This document shows positions 16,512 through 24,714 of a stretch of DNA of 64,000 nt, in pieces (positions within the stretch are counted from its first letter, which is position 1; each line of letters begins with the position of its first letter). Under the pieces are notes generated by a model. It saw only the letters and a program-made list of their open reading frames with translations, did not search any database and had not been told where the DNA came from. The translations under genes and the position numbers were made by a program. Origin of the DNA: Fibrobacter sp. UWB2 (GTDB taxonomy: Bacteria > Fibrobacterota > Fibrobacteria > Fibrobacterales > Fibrobacteraceae); contig NZ_MWQK01000004.1 of assembly GCF_002210425.1 (NCBI RefSeq), positions 310,001 to 374,000 on the forward strand. Reading direction: 5' to 3'.

Positions 16512-17293
16512 TGACGAAGTTTAGGCCGTGCATTGACTTGCACGATGGCAAGGTAAAGCAGATCGTCGGCAGTTCGCTCTCCGATAGCGGAGCGGGACTC
16601 AAGACAAATTTTGAAACAGACAGGTCATCCGCATGGTTTGCCGAACTCTATAAGAAAGACGGCATCAAAGGCGGGCACGTGATTATGCTTGGTAAGGGAA
16701 ACGAGAGCGCGGCAAAGGACGCGCTTTCGGCGTATCCAGGGGGTATGCAAGTTGGTGGTGGCATCAACGCCCAGAACGCACTGGAGTACATTCAAGCCGG
16801 AGCCTCGCACGTGATTGTGACGAGCTGGATTTTCCCGGATGGAAAACTCGACCGATCGCGCCTTGACGAACTTGTAAAGACCGTCGGCAAGGAACACCTG
16901 ATTTTGGACTTGAGTTGCAAGCGCACCGGCATGGTCGATGGCAAGCCGCAATGGAAGATTGCCACCAACCGCTGGCAGACGATTATCGATATCGAAATCA
17001 ACAAGGAAACGCTCGAAGACCTCGCCAAGAGCTGTGATGAATTCTTGGTTCACGCAGCCGATGTCGAAGGCAAGCAGCAGGGCATGGACGACGAGCTCAT
17101 CAAGTTCCTCGCCGAGAATAGCCCGATTCCTGTAACGTATGCAGGTGGCGCAAAATCGCTTGAAGACCTGATTCATTGCAAAGAAATTTCGAATGGCAAG
17201 ATTGACCTTACCATTGGTAGTGCATTAGACTTGTTCGGTGGCAAAGGAGTGAAGTATGACGACTGCGTCAAGTTCAACAAAGCTCAAGGCTAG
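16511..17293 (+). CDS. hisA: Phosphoribosylformimino-AICAR ribotide isomerase, eukaryotic-type HisA
   Basis: 260 residues, (beta/alpha)8 barrel. It isomerises ProFAR to PRFAR in histidine synthesis. FRPCIDLHDGKVKQIVG at the N-terminus with the catalytic Asp, VGGGIN, and the late TYAGGAKS phosphate-binding loop fit HisA. The spacing and extra blocks (KGGHVIMLGKGN, DLSCKRTG, WQTIIDIEINKETL) match the yeast HIS6-like subfamily rather than classical bacterial HisA. The ATG overlaps the preceding stop (TAATG at 16509-16513). No other histidine gene is in the window; its neighbours are an exported protein and a glycosyltransferase, so this looks like a gene moved out of its pathway cluster. Confidence 0.88.
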   Translation: MTKFRPCIDLHDGKVKQIVGSSLSDSGAGLKTNFETDRSSAWFAELYKKDGIKGGHVIMLGKGNESAAKDALSAYPGGMQVGGGINAQNALEYIQAGASHVIVTSWIFPDGKLDRSRLDELVKTVGKEHLILDLSCKRTGMVDGKPQWKIATNRWQTIIDIEINKETLEDLAKSCDEFLVHAADVEGKQQGMDDELIKFLAENSPIPVTYAGGAKSLEDLIHCKEISNGKIDLTIGSALDLFGGKGVKYDDCVKFNKAQG

Positions 17294-18686
17294 CGACAAG
17301 CTCGATACACGCCCGGCCATCTTTGGACGCAAGGTCACGAGTACCTTCCGTAAAATTTTCTCGTTTGACCACAGACCGCCCGGAAACATCCGCACTTGCT
17401 GGATTCCGCCTCTTGTGTTTTTCACGCCGATTATAAACTTGCCGAAGCTCTTGAAGTTGCGCTTTTTCTTGAAAAAGGAACGCCAGAAAAGAGACCCGGA
17501 CGATGTACGCATTCTGTTTTACTCGGACAATCTGGACGAGACAAACGGCATCGCAAACAACTTGAGAAACGTGATTCCGTACATGCGCGCTCACGGTATG
17601 AAGGCTTACCTCGCCGGCAGTGCGTTTAACACGCGCCCGTGCGGTGTGATTGAAAACAGCTATTGCGTTTTGTTACCGCGTTTGTTCAGCATGGAACAGC
17701 TCGGGTACGCGAACAGCGAACTTGCGATTCCGCGCATTTCGCCGGCACTGCGATTGCTCAAGCGCTACCCCATCGACATGATTGAACTGGAAACGCCGAG
17801 CCCTGGCGCTTGGGTCGTTTGTCTATGCGCATGGATTGCAGGCATCAAGGTATTTAGCCATTACCGCACTGACGTGCCGACTTACGCAAAGACGCTCGTG
17901 AAGGCAAAGTGGATGCACACATACGTGCTATGGCTCATGCGCATTTTCTACTGGATGGCTCGCCCGGTCATTAGCCCTTGCGATGACTACGCGAACATTC
18001 TACAAAAGGACTTGAAAGTCCCGGCAAATCAGGTACAGATTCTCCCCCGCGGGCTCCCGCTTGACAAGTTTTCGCCCACGATGCGTGGTAAAGGCGCTTG
18101 GGAAAAGTTCGGCAGCGACCGCACCAAGAGGCCCGTGCGTTTTGCATTTATCGGTAGAATTTCCAAGGAAAAGAATCTGGAATTTTTGAACTCCGTGTGG
18201 AGCAAGTTCTCAGCCAAACACGATGACGTGGAACTCATGTACGTGGGCTACGGCTGGTATCTTGAAGAAATCAAGAAGCAGTTCAAGGACAATCCGAGCG
18301 TTTGCTTTGCAGGCGAGCAGGGCGGCGAGATGCTCGCAAGCCTTTATGCGGATGCGGACTTTTTCTTGTTCCCGAGCACGACGGACACGTTCGGAAACGT
18401 TGTCGTAGAAGCGATGTCTACAGGCACGCCTGCAATTGTAAGCAATTACGGTGGCCCGCACGACATTGTGCAGGACGACAGCTGCGGACGCATTTTGCCG
18501 ATTGACGAAGCGAAGTGGCTAGACACGCTCGAAGAATGCCGTACCATCAAGCTCGAGAAGCCGGAACTCTACGAACAGATGCGCATTGATTGCCACAAGC
18601 GAAGCGAACGCTACACGCTTGCAAGCTCGACCAAGACGCAGTTTGAGTTCTTTAGAAAGCTCAAGCGGGAAGTGTACGGGATTTAA
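17256..18686 (+). CDS. Glycosyltransferase family 4 protein
   Basis: 476 residues. The C-terminal half is a GT-B glycosyltransferase group 1 domain: FIGRISKEKNLEFL, the sugar-nucleotide site FLFPSTTDTFGNVVVEAMSTGTPAIVSNYGG with the E-x7-E pattern. The N-terminal half (ILFYSDNLDETNGIANNLRNV, ELETPSPGAWV) is close to MgtA/SQD2-type enzymes that glycosylate lipids with retention of configuration. A basic N-terminal 80 residues with a hydrophobic patch suggests membrane association. The start overlaps the end of hisA by 38 nt and has AAGGAG 7 nt upstream. Donor and acceptor unknown. Confidence 0.85.
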   Translation: MTTASSSTKLKASDKLDTRPAIFGRKVTSTFRKIFSFDHRPPGNIRTCWIPPLVFFTPIINLPKLLKLRFFLKKERQKRDPDDVRILFYSDNLDETNGIANNLRNVIPYMRAHGMKAYLAGSAFNTRPCGVIENSYCVLLPRLFSMEQLGYANSELAIPRISPALRLLKRYPIDMIELETPSPGAWVVCLCAWIAGIKVFSHYRTDVPTYAKTLVKAKWMHTYVLWLMRIFYWMARPVISPCDDYANILQKDLKVPANQVQILPRGLPLDKFSPTMRGKGAWEKFGSDRTKRPVRFAFIGRISKEKNLEFLNSVWSKFSAKHDDVELMYVGYGWYLEEIKKQFKDNPSVCFAGEQGGEMLASLYADADFFLFPSTTDTFGNVVVEAMSTGTPAIVSNYGGPHDIVQDDSCGRILPIDEAKWLDTLEECRTIKLEKPELYEQMRIDCHKRSERYTLASSTKTQFEFFRKLKREVYGI

Positions 18687-18697
18687 CCGAACAACAA

Positions 18698-19813
18698 ATG
18701 ACACCAGATTCGTTGAAACGTTTGCGCGAATGGTTCAGGGCGAATGCGGCAGAATTGCCGTGGAGGCCTGCGGACTTGGACGCGTTGCGCGATCCGTATG
18801 CCGTATGGATCAGCGAGACAATGTTGCAACAGACGCAGGTTTCAACAGTCAAGGATTATTTTATCCGTTGGATGAAGCGGTTCCCGGATGTGGAGACGCT
18901 TGCAAAGGCTGATGAAGCCGAGGTCTTTAAATATTGGCAAGGGCTTGGGTATTACAGCCGCGCCAGAAATATACTGAAGACCGCGAAGATTGTAGCCGCC
19001 CTTTGCTCCGCTTCGAGGATGACGGGAGTGCGCAAGATGCCCGAGACGCGCAAGGAACTAGAAGCGTTGCCAGGAATTGGTGCGTACACGGCAGGGGCGA
19101 TTTTAAGCCTCGCCTACCACCAGCGAGAAGCAATCTTGGATGGGAATCTCGTCAGGATTTTTAGCCGGTTGTACGAGCTTGAATTTTTGCCGACAGAAAA
19201 AAACTGCGCAGAGATTTATTGGGAATATGCGCGGGAAGTGGCTGATTCTCCAAAAGCGTACATGCATAACGAAGCGCTGATGGAACTCGGGCGCACGGTC
19301 TGCAAAACGAAATCCCCACTCTGCGAAACATGTCCACTCCATAAAGAATGTCGTGCGTTCTTGGATGGCCGCACAGCTGAATTTCCACCAGCCAAAAAGC
19401 GCACCGAAAAAAGTTGGCACGGGACAGTGCTTGTAGTCGAGAGCGCGGACGAAAAAATCTTAGCCGTAAACGGCGGACAAAAATTTCTGGACAAGCAACT
19501 GGCGCTCCCACATTTTGAAAGCGCTCGCCACGCCACCATTGCACTCCCTGCCAAGGCTGAAGATTACATCAATGCCGACGAAGTCGAATCCGTAGAACAT
19601 TGCGGGACCTTCCGCCACAGCATTACAGTGCATAAAATCGAATGCGATGTTTTACATGTGCGGCTTTCAATAAAAGCAAAATCAGCGCATTTGCCGAAGT
19701 CCACCACATTTGAATGGATAGAAAAAGCGAAAGCCTTGGAGACTTTCGCGAATAGCTTTAGCTTAAAAGCATTAAAGAAAATAATGGATCCCCTCCCTGA
19801 CGGTCGAGGATGA
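18698..19813 (+). CDS. mutY: A/G-specific adenine DNA glycosylase, carrying repeat-derived sequence
   Basis: 371 residues. It removes adenine mispaired with 8-oxoguanine. Visible are ETMLQQTQVSTV, the helix-hairpin-helix LPGIGAYTAGAIL with the catalytic Asp in ILDGNLVR, and a 4Fe-4S cluster (CKTKSPLC, ETC, PLHKEC: C-x6-C-x2-C-x5-C). The C-terminal part is the NUDIX-like 8-oxoG recognition domain. Two oddities: between KIVA and MPETR there are about 7 extra residues (LCSASRMTG) encoded by a stretch resembling the interspersed palindromic repeats, and the last residues DPLPDGRG plus the TGA stop come from another such repeat. The catalytic parts seem intact. Confidence 0.93.
   Translation: MTPDSLKRLREWFRANAAELPWRPADLDALRDPYAVWISETMLQQTQVSTVKDYFIRWMKRFPDVETLAKADEAEVFKYWQGLGYYSRARNILKTAKIVAALCSASRMTGVRKMPETRKELEALPGIGAYTAGAILSLAYHQREAILDGNLVRIFSRLYELEFLPTEKNCAEIYWEYAREVADSPKAYMHNEALMELGRTVCKTKSPLCETCPLHKECRAFLDGRTAEFPPAKKRTEKSWHGTVLVVESADEKILAVNGGQKFLDKQLALPHFESARHATIALPAKAEDYINADEVESVEHCGTFRHSITVHKIECDVLHVRLSIKAKSAHLPKSTTFEWIEKAKALETFANSFSLKALKKIMDPLPDGRG
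19000..19030 (+). repeat. Palindromic-repeat-like segment inside mutY
   Basis: Reads TTTGCTCCGCTTCGAGGATG then ACGGGAG, close to the left ends of the repeats at 8193 and 25490 (CCTTCG...CTCAGGATGACG). It keeps the mutY frame. Confidence 0.55.
19784..19813 (+). repeat. Palindromic-repeat-like segment forming the end of mutY
   Basis: Reads TGGATCCCCTCCCTGACGGT then CGAGGATGAC. The GGATGAC end of the repeat supplies the TGA stop codon of mutY. Confidence 0.6.
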
Positions 19814-19823
19814 CTAGAGCAAA

Positions 19824-21527
19824 TTAAAAAGCCTTCTTTGCAGTGCAGACAAAGCGGAATCGGCTGTATCCACCATTCGGTGTTTCTATGACCTCATCGC
19901 CAAGCACCTGAATTAGCGTGCCCGCCAACGAGATTCCATACTTCGGGAAGCGCTGTTCAAAAGTCACATCCCAGAACCAGTCACCCTTTACAACTAGCGG
20001 GTCCCTAGAACGGAGGTTCCATTCAGCATCGCTCCTGTAGCGAATGGAATGCGATATGCGGAAAGACCTCTTGATGAGCCAATCGGCATTAAACGCCACA
20101 AAGAATTCAGCGGGATTGACTTCAAAGCGTTTTTGGTTACCATCAATACGTTCAAAGCCTGTAAGAGCCGTAAATTTGAACATTTCCTTGTACCAAAGAT
20201 TTAACCAGAACTCACCGGTCACACCCTTAATCCAAGAATTGATGCGGCCGACATCACCATGACGAGCCGTAAAATCGCCATCGTCAACGAATTTCTTGAC
20301 ATCGAATGTTTCGGCGCCATGTTCAGCCCAGAAACTTCCCTGCAAGCCAAAACTCAAGAAAGTCGAAAGAGTATCTTCAAAACGAACATAGCCTTGCAAC
20401 AAATTCATGCGGCCATCAGCGGTCAACGAAACCGTATCGCCATCAAAAAACTCATAGGTATCTGCAATCGGATTCAAACGCGTTCCCGAAATATTTTTGG
20501 CACCGACCGTAATGTTCATTTTTTCTAATGCAGGCACCTGGTATTCAATGCTATCCTGCACAAGCCAGTCTCTATCATTTACGCCGAACATGACATCGAA
20601 CTTGAGCTGGCTCATTGGCTTGAATCGCATTTCAAGGAAAGGCCAAAGGACTCGATCATTTTTCAGCCCTGTATAGACCGTGCCGTCATCATCGAGGAAT
20701 CGGAAAGCAAGCCCGGCAGAAAGTTGGAGCATACCTTGTCTGCATTTTTCACCACAGCTATAGACAATGGAGCCGTTCACTTCATGGCGTTCGCCCTGTT
20801 CCTTTTTGCTATCATCCCGATATTCCGCATTTTCATAAACAAGCGTTGTAGAGAAATTCCAGAAGTCGGCACGTGCTTCGACACGCGGCTTATACAGCAC
20901 AGGAATCCATCTAGAAGTTTCCGTAAAGAGCCAGATGTATTCCATGCCTGCAAGTACAGAGGCGTTAATAAAATCATTCGTATAGCCAAGGCCACCATAA
21001 CCCGAACTGAACAAAGGCCAGTTTTCGCCAAACAACGAGAATGATTCTTTAGTCTTTGCTACGCGATAGCCACGGAAATTGCAATAGTGGTCATCCTGGA
21101 ACATACGGGCCGTTGCCCAAAATCCGTGGAAAAGCGGCGTGCGGAAGCCCCCTTCCAGAATCGGAGTTCTATTATCCGGACGGTCTGCGGCATCCGTTAA
21201 AAAGTCCTGATAAATCATGTCGCCCAGCTCATTACCGGTCTTCATCCATATGGACGGAGTTTCGATAGGATTCCAGCTTGGCAAAACAGACATGCGGTTA
21301 AAAAGCAAGCGGTAGTGCAGTTTGCGAGGCGTCCACAATTCACTTTCGGAGTGTATTCCACCCGCGCCAATAAGCCTATCAAAATAGAATGTCGGAGACC
21401 CCACCAAGAAAGTTCCGTCATCACGGGAAACAACTTCCATGCCTTCCATTTCGGGATCGACTGACGCAAAAACGGAAGTAGTCGCAATAGCCAAAGCTGA
21501 AATTATTTTATTAACAAAGGAGTTCAT
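19824..21527 (-). CDS. Outer-membrane beta-barrel protein, uncharacterised (large)
   Basis: 567 residues with a signal peptide (MNSFVNKIISALAIATTSVFA). The mature protein is made of alternating amphipathic strands rich in aromatic residues (FWNFSTTLVY, GEFWLNLWY, DWFWDVTFEQRF) and ends in a strand with aromatic residues, ending in Phe (FRFVCTAKKAF). This is typical of a 16- to 20-strand barrel; I do not recognise a family. The start at 21527 overlaps the stop of the upstream barrel gene as TAATG, so the two proteins are translationally coupled and probably work together. An upstream TTG at 21533 is less likely. Confidence 0.7.
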   Translation of the reverse strand: MNSFVNKIISALAIATTSVFASVDPEMEGMEVVSRDDGTFLVGSPTFYFDRLIGAGGIHSESELWTPRKLHYRLLFNRMSVLPSWNPIETPSIWMKTGNELGDMIYQDFLTDAADRPDNRTPILEGGFRTPLFHGFWATARMFQDDHYCNFRGYRVAKTKESFSLFGENWPLFSSGYGGLGYTNDFINASVLAGMEYIWLFTETSRWIPVLYKPRVEARADFWNFSTTLVYENAEYRDDSKKEQGERHEVNGSIVYSCGEKCRQGMLQLSAGLAFRFLDDDGTVYTGLKNDRVLWPFLEMRFKPMSQLKFDVMFGVNDRDWLVQDSIEYQVPALEKMNITVGAKNISGTRLNPIADTYEFFDGDTVSLTADGRMNLLQGYVRFEDTLSTFLSFGLQGSFWAEHGAETFDVKKFVDDGDFTARHGDVGRINSWIKGVTGEFWLNLWYKEMFKFTALTGFERIDGNQKRFEVNPAEFFVAFNADWLIKRSFRISHSIRYRSDAEWNLRSRDPLVVKGDWFWDVTFEQRFPKYGISLAGTLIQVLGDEVIETPNGGYSRFRFVCTAKKAF

Positions 21528-22129
21528 TACCAAAGGCTCCTTTCGAAAGTGACACCAGCAGACAACATATCAGAACGTTTCGGTAAAGTCCAAAGCCGTT
21601 CCCACATCAAATGGAACCCGGCACTATATTCTTTAAACTTGAATACCGGCAAACTAATTCTTGCATACCAGCCAAATTCAGTTTCGTTATCGGCCAAAGA
21701 GCCACCACGATCCATCCAATCAAAATTTTCTGCATCAGCACGGGTCCAGTTGCAAGTAAAGCCCGCACCAAGCACCACCGGCTGAATGACCGACCACTTC
21801 CAATCGGCGCCAACGCGGCCCATGAACTGATGAACGCCATCATATCCAATCTTAGGACGCGGTTTGAAATAGGCATACTGGAACATTACGATTCCATCGA
21901 CATTATCCCAATAAGTGTAACGGACACCGACGCCACCATACAACGTATTTTTCACGGCGTCCTGCAAATCGCCCATCGGGTAGATTTCGCCACCTTCGAG
22001 AAATACGGCGAAATGCGAAAACGAGACATCTTCTTTTACGGCCAAAGAATCGTTCATAAACGCAAACGAATCTTCGGCATGCAAAAGCGATGCCAGACTT
22101 ATTGCTAGAATCGTAATGAGTTTTTTCAT
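21527..22129 (-). CDS. Outer-membrane beta-barrel protein, uncharacterised (small)
   Basis: 200 residues. Signal peptide (about 1-18, LLHA), then an acidic stretch and about eight amphipathic strands (GGVGVRYTYW, VMFQYAYF, WYARISLPVF, FHLMWERLW), ending in FERSLW with a C-terminal Trp. Size suggests an 8-strand barrel. Its ATG overlaps the stop of rsmB by 4 nt (ATGA), and its own stop overlaps the start of the next barrel gene. A membrane-protein pair at the end of an fmt-rsmB operon is unusual. No function can be assigned. Confidence 0.7.
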   Translation of the reverse strand: MKKLITILAISLASLLHAEDSFAFMNDSLAVKEDVSFSHFAVFLEGGEIYPMGDLQDAVKNTLYGGVGVRYTYWDNVDGIVMFQYAYFKPRPKIGYDGVHQFMGRVGADWKWSVIQPVVLGAGFTCNWTRADAENFDWMDRGGSLADNETEFGWYARISLPVFKFKEYSAGFHLMWERLWTLPKRSDMLSAGVTFERSLW

Positions 22130-23376
22130 TTTTTGTATTCCAAAGCTTGAGCGAAAAAGCCGTCAAGGCGAGAATCCTTGAGACCTGGCAAGACGGGTTC
22201 GCCGACTTTCACGAATTCGGGATGAGCCTTGACAAATCGTGCGATGACGCGCGTGGTTTCCGTCGGGTCGGGGCTGCATGTGGCATACACGAGGCGCCCG
22301 CCAGGAGCGAGTGCGACAGATGCGTTTTCAAGAATCTTGAACTGGAGTTCGGCAACTTCATTGATGGATTCCGGAGTCATGCGGTAGACGGATTCCGGAC
22401 GGCGAGCGATCACGCCCATGTTGCTACACGGGACATCGAGAAGAATGCGGTCGAACTTAGACGAATGCTGCGGAGCGGTCGCGGAATCTTGAGCAGGCGC
22501 AAGGTCGATGACTTCGGTCTTGATGTTTGTAAGGCCGAGGCGGTTCATCAGGTCTTGCATCTTTTCAAGACGCGAGGCGGACGAATCGCTTGCGAGAATC
22601 TCGAGCGAACTATCCATTTCAGCCATGAGAGCGGTCTTACCACCGGGAGCGGCACAAGCGTCCCAGACTTTCAAGCCGGGCTTCAAGTCGAGGAGTTTCA
22701 CGACTTCGTATGCAGACGGATTCTGGAACGAGAATTCACCCTTCACAAATTCCGGAAGCGCAAGCAAGAGCTTCACGCCCACGTCTCGCGGGATTTCAAT
22801 AAAGCGGTCGTAGAGAATCGAGGCGCCCGTAATGCCGATTTTTTCGGCAAGCACCGGAGCGCTCGTCTTTTGCAAGTTCACGCGGATCCATTCAGTCGGG
22901 CGCTCCAGTGTCGCCTTCGCCAAGGCTTCGGCGCGGTCGCCTCCGTACACGTCGAACCAGCGACGCACAAGCCATTCAGGCACGGAATTCTCGACGCTCA
23001 CGCGGCGAACGCGCTGCGGTGGAAGCGCAGGCTCGCCTTGACGGCGAGCAGTGCGAAGCACCGCGTTCACAAGCCGCGCAGTACTCTCGCCGAGATTTGC
23101 AGACTTTGCAAGTTCCACGCTATCATTGATTGCAGCGTAATCCGGCACGTCCATAAAGAACATCTGGAAGAGGCCCATTTCAAGAATCACGCGGGCTTCG
23201 AGCGATGGCAATTTCTTCGTGAGCGACTTGACGAAATATTCAAGGTACAAGTGCCTGCGGCAAACGCCTAGAGCAAGTTCCATCGCAAATGGAGAAAGTC
23301 CGCTTTCCTTGATGAACGAGCCATCTCTTTGCCAAAGCAAAAGGACTCGAAAGGCTTCTTCACGTTCCGTTAGCAA
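22126..23376 (-). CDS. rsmB: 16S rRNA cytosine-967 C5-methyltransferase
   Basis: 416 residues. An N-terminal NusB-like RNA-binding domain (about 1-125) is followed by the RsmB methyltransferase domain: AFSFQNPSAYEV-like block, SAM loop DACAAPGGKT, DVPCSNMG with one catalytic Cys, and YATCSPDPTE with the second. It methylates C967 in 16S rRNA. The start appears to be TTG at 23376, which overlaps the end of fmt by 7 nt and has GAGGGA upstream; no ATG fits. fmt and rsmB are often adjacent in bacteria, supporting both calls. Confidence 0.93.
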   Translation of the reverse strand: MLTEREEAFRVLLLWQRDGSFIKESGLSPFAMELALGVCRRHLYLEYFVKSLTKKLPSLEARVILEMGLFQMFFMDVPDYAAINDSVELAKSANLGESTARLVNAVLRTARRQGEPALPPQRVRRVSVENSVPEWLVRRWFDVYGGDRAEALAKATLERPTEWIRVNLQKTSAPVLAEKIGITGASILYDRFIEIPRDVGVKLLLALPEFVKGEFSFQNPSAYEVVKLLDLKPGLKVWDACAAPGGKTALMAEMDSSLEILASDSSASRLEKMQDLMNRLGLTNIKTEVIDLAPAQDSATAPQHSSKFDRILLDVPCSNMGVIARRPESVYRMTPESINEVAELQFKILENASVALAPGGRLVYATCSPDPTETTRVIARFVKAHPEFVKVGEPVLPGLKDSRLDGFFAQALEYKK

Positions 23377-24293
23377 AATTGAAGTCCCTCGCGCTTTTGA
23401 ATGCCACGCATAAAGTCAGCCACAGGCATCGGCTTTTTGCCTTCGGCCTGGATTTCAATCACTTCGAGAACGCCTTCGCCAGTGCCGACAAAGAGTCGGT
23501 TGTCCTTGAATTCGACAACGCCCGGAGCAAGCTTCGGACCGTTTTCAGGAGTGTCCGTCTGGCGCAAGTACACCATGCGGCCACCGAGCTTTCCATAGCC
23601 ACCCGGCCACGGATTGAACGCGCGGATGCGATCGTGAATCGTGCGTGCCGGCAAATTGAAGTCGATCAAGCCTTCTTCTTTCTTGATTTTCGGAGCGCCA
23701 CTTGCCTGTGCATGGTCTTGCGTCAAATCCTTTTCGCAACCGTTCTTGAGCTGGTTCAGGGCATCGTCCAAAGCATCGCAACCCGGAGCGACCATTTTGT
23801 CGAGCAAGCTTGCGGTTGTGTCCTGATGGTCAATCACGACCGTGCGTTGTGCAAGAATCGGACCGTGGTCCATCTTTTCGTCCAGACGGAAAACGGTCAC
23901 GCCAGTTTCCTTGAGGCCATCGGCAATAGCACGCTGCACCGGAGCGGCACCGCGGTACTTCGGGAGCAAACTGCCGTGAACGTTCACGGCACCAAACTTC
24001 GTGATGCCCAAAATGTTCTTGGGCAAAATGGAATACGCCACGACGACATAGAGGTCGGCATCGTACTTGCGGAGGTCTGCTTCGAATTCAGGAGACTTCA
24101 AGTCCGTCGGCTGCAAGACCGGCAAATTGTGCTTGAGCGCAGCCTCTTTCACAGGCGGAGGCGTAAGCACGCGGCCACGGCCTGCCGGGCGATCGGGCTG
24201 TGTGACAACAGCTAAAACTTCGTTATCGGAAGCAACGAGGTGCTCCAAGAATTGAGCCGCAAACGCGGGCGTTCCCATAAATACAATTTTCAT
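23370..24293 (-). CDS. fmt: Methionyl-tRNA formyltransferase
   Basis: 307 residues. It formylates initiator Met-tRNA using 10-formyl-tetrahydrofolate. N-terminal MKIVFMGTPAFA, TQPDRPAGRGR, the folate-binding and catalytic block NVHGSLLPKYRGAAPVQ (Asn and His), and RLDEKMDHGPIL are all canonical; the C-terminal domain after about 205 is the OB-fold for tRNA. ATG 24293 is chosen because the family begins with MKIVFMGTP and a TATATTTT element ends 5 nt upstream, predicting a leaderless mRNA. First gene of a minus-strand operon with rsmB and two barrel proteins. Confidence 0.96.
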   Translation of the reverse strand: MKIVFMGTPAFAAQFLEHLVASDNEVLAVVTQPDRPAGRGRVLTPPPVKEAALKHNLPVLQPTDLKSPEFEADLRKYDADLYVVVAYSILPKNILGITKFGAVNVHGSLLPKYRGAAPVQRAIADGLKETGVTVFRLDEKMDHGPILAQRTVVIDHQDTTASLLDKMVAPGCDALDDALNQLKNGCEKDLTQDHAQASGAPKIKKEEGLIDFNLPARTIHDRIRAFNPWPGGYGKLGGRMVYLRQTDTPENGPKLAPGVVEFKDNRLFVGTGEGVLEVIEIQAEGKKPMPVADFMRGIQKREGLQFC

Positions 24294-24298
24294 ACCGC

Positions 24299-24340
24299 AA
24301 AATATAGCTATTGCAAACGTGAAGGCGTTTTCTATCTTTG
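24299..24340. promoter_or_regulatory. Divergent promoter elements of fmt and lrgA
   Basis: Minus strand TATATTTT at 24306-24299 (fmt) and plus strand perfect TATCTTTG at 24333-24340 (lrgA). Each ends 5 nt before the ATG of its gene, and the whole divergent region is only 52 bp. Confidence 0.65.
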
Positions 24341-24345
24341 GGCGC

Positions 24346-24702
24346 ATGCGAGTATTTTTACAACTAGCCTTGATTTTGGGGATTTGCTACGCAGGCGACC
24401 TCATTCATGATTACACGGGCATTCCCGTCCCCGGCAACATTCTCGGAATGCTCATCCTGCTCTTGTTACTTTGCCTAAAAATCGTGAAACTCGACCAGAT
24501 TCGCGAAGTGAGCGATTTCTTCTTGAAGCGCCTTTCGTTCTTCTTCTTGCCACCTGCAATTGGGCTTATGCTCGTCGGCGAAGACGTTAAAAGCCAGTGG
24601 CCACTGTTGCTATTCCTCTGCATCGTGATTACGATTGTGACCATGGTAACGACCGGCTGGACCGTTCAACTTTTAAGCAAAAAAAACAAAAATAAAAATT
24701 GA
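24346..24702 (+). CDS. lrgA: LrgA/CidA family membrane protein
   Basis: 118 residues, four hydrophobic helices. The family pattern GICYAGDLIHDYTGIPVPGNILGMLILLLLL with the PVPGN(I/V)LGM core, and the later LPPAIGLM block, identify the LrgA/CidA holin-like family, linked to murein hydrolase control and to export of small metabolites. It forms an operon with lrgB 12 nt downstream. The start at 24346 follows a perfect promoter element by 5 nt; the longer frame from 24319 would place the promoter inside the gene and has no family similarity. Confidence 0.92.
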   Translation: MRVFLQLALILGICYAGDLIHDYTGIPVPGNILGMLILLLLLCLKIVKLDQIREVSDFFLKRLSFFFLPPAIGLMLVGEDVKSQWPLLLFLCIVITIVTMVTTGWTVQLLSKKNKNKN

Positions 24703-24714
24703 TTTTAACTCGCT

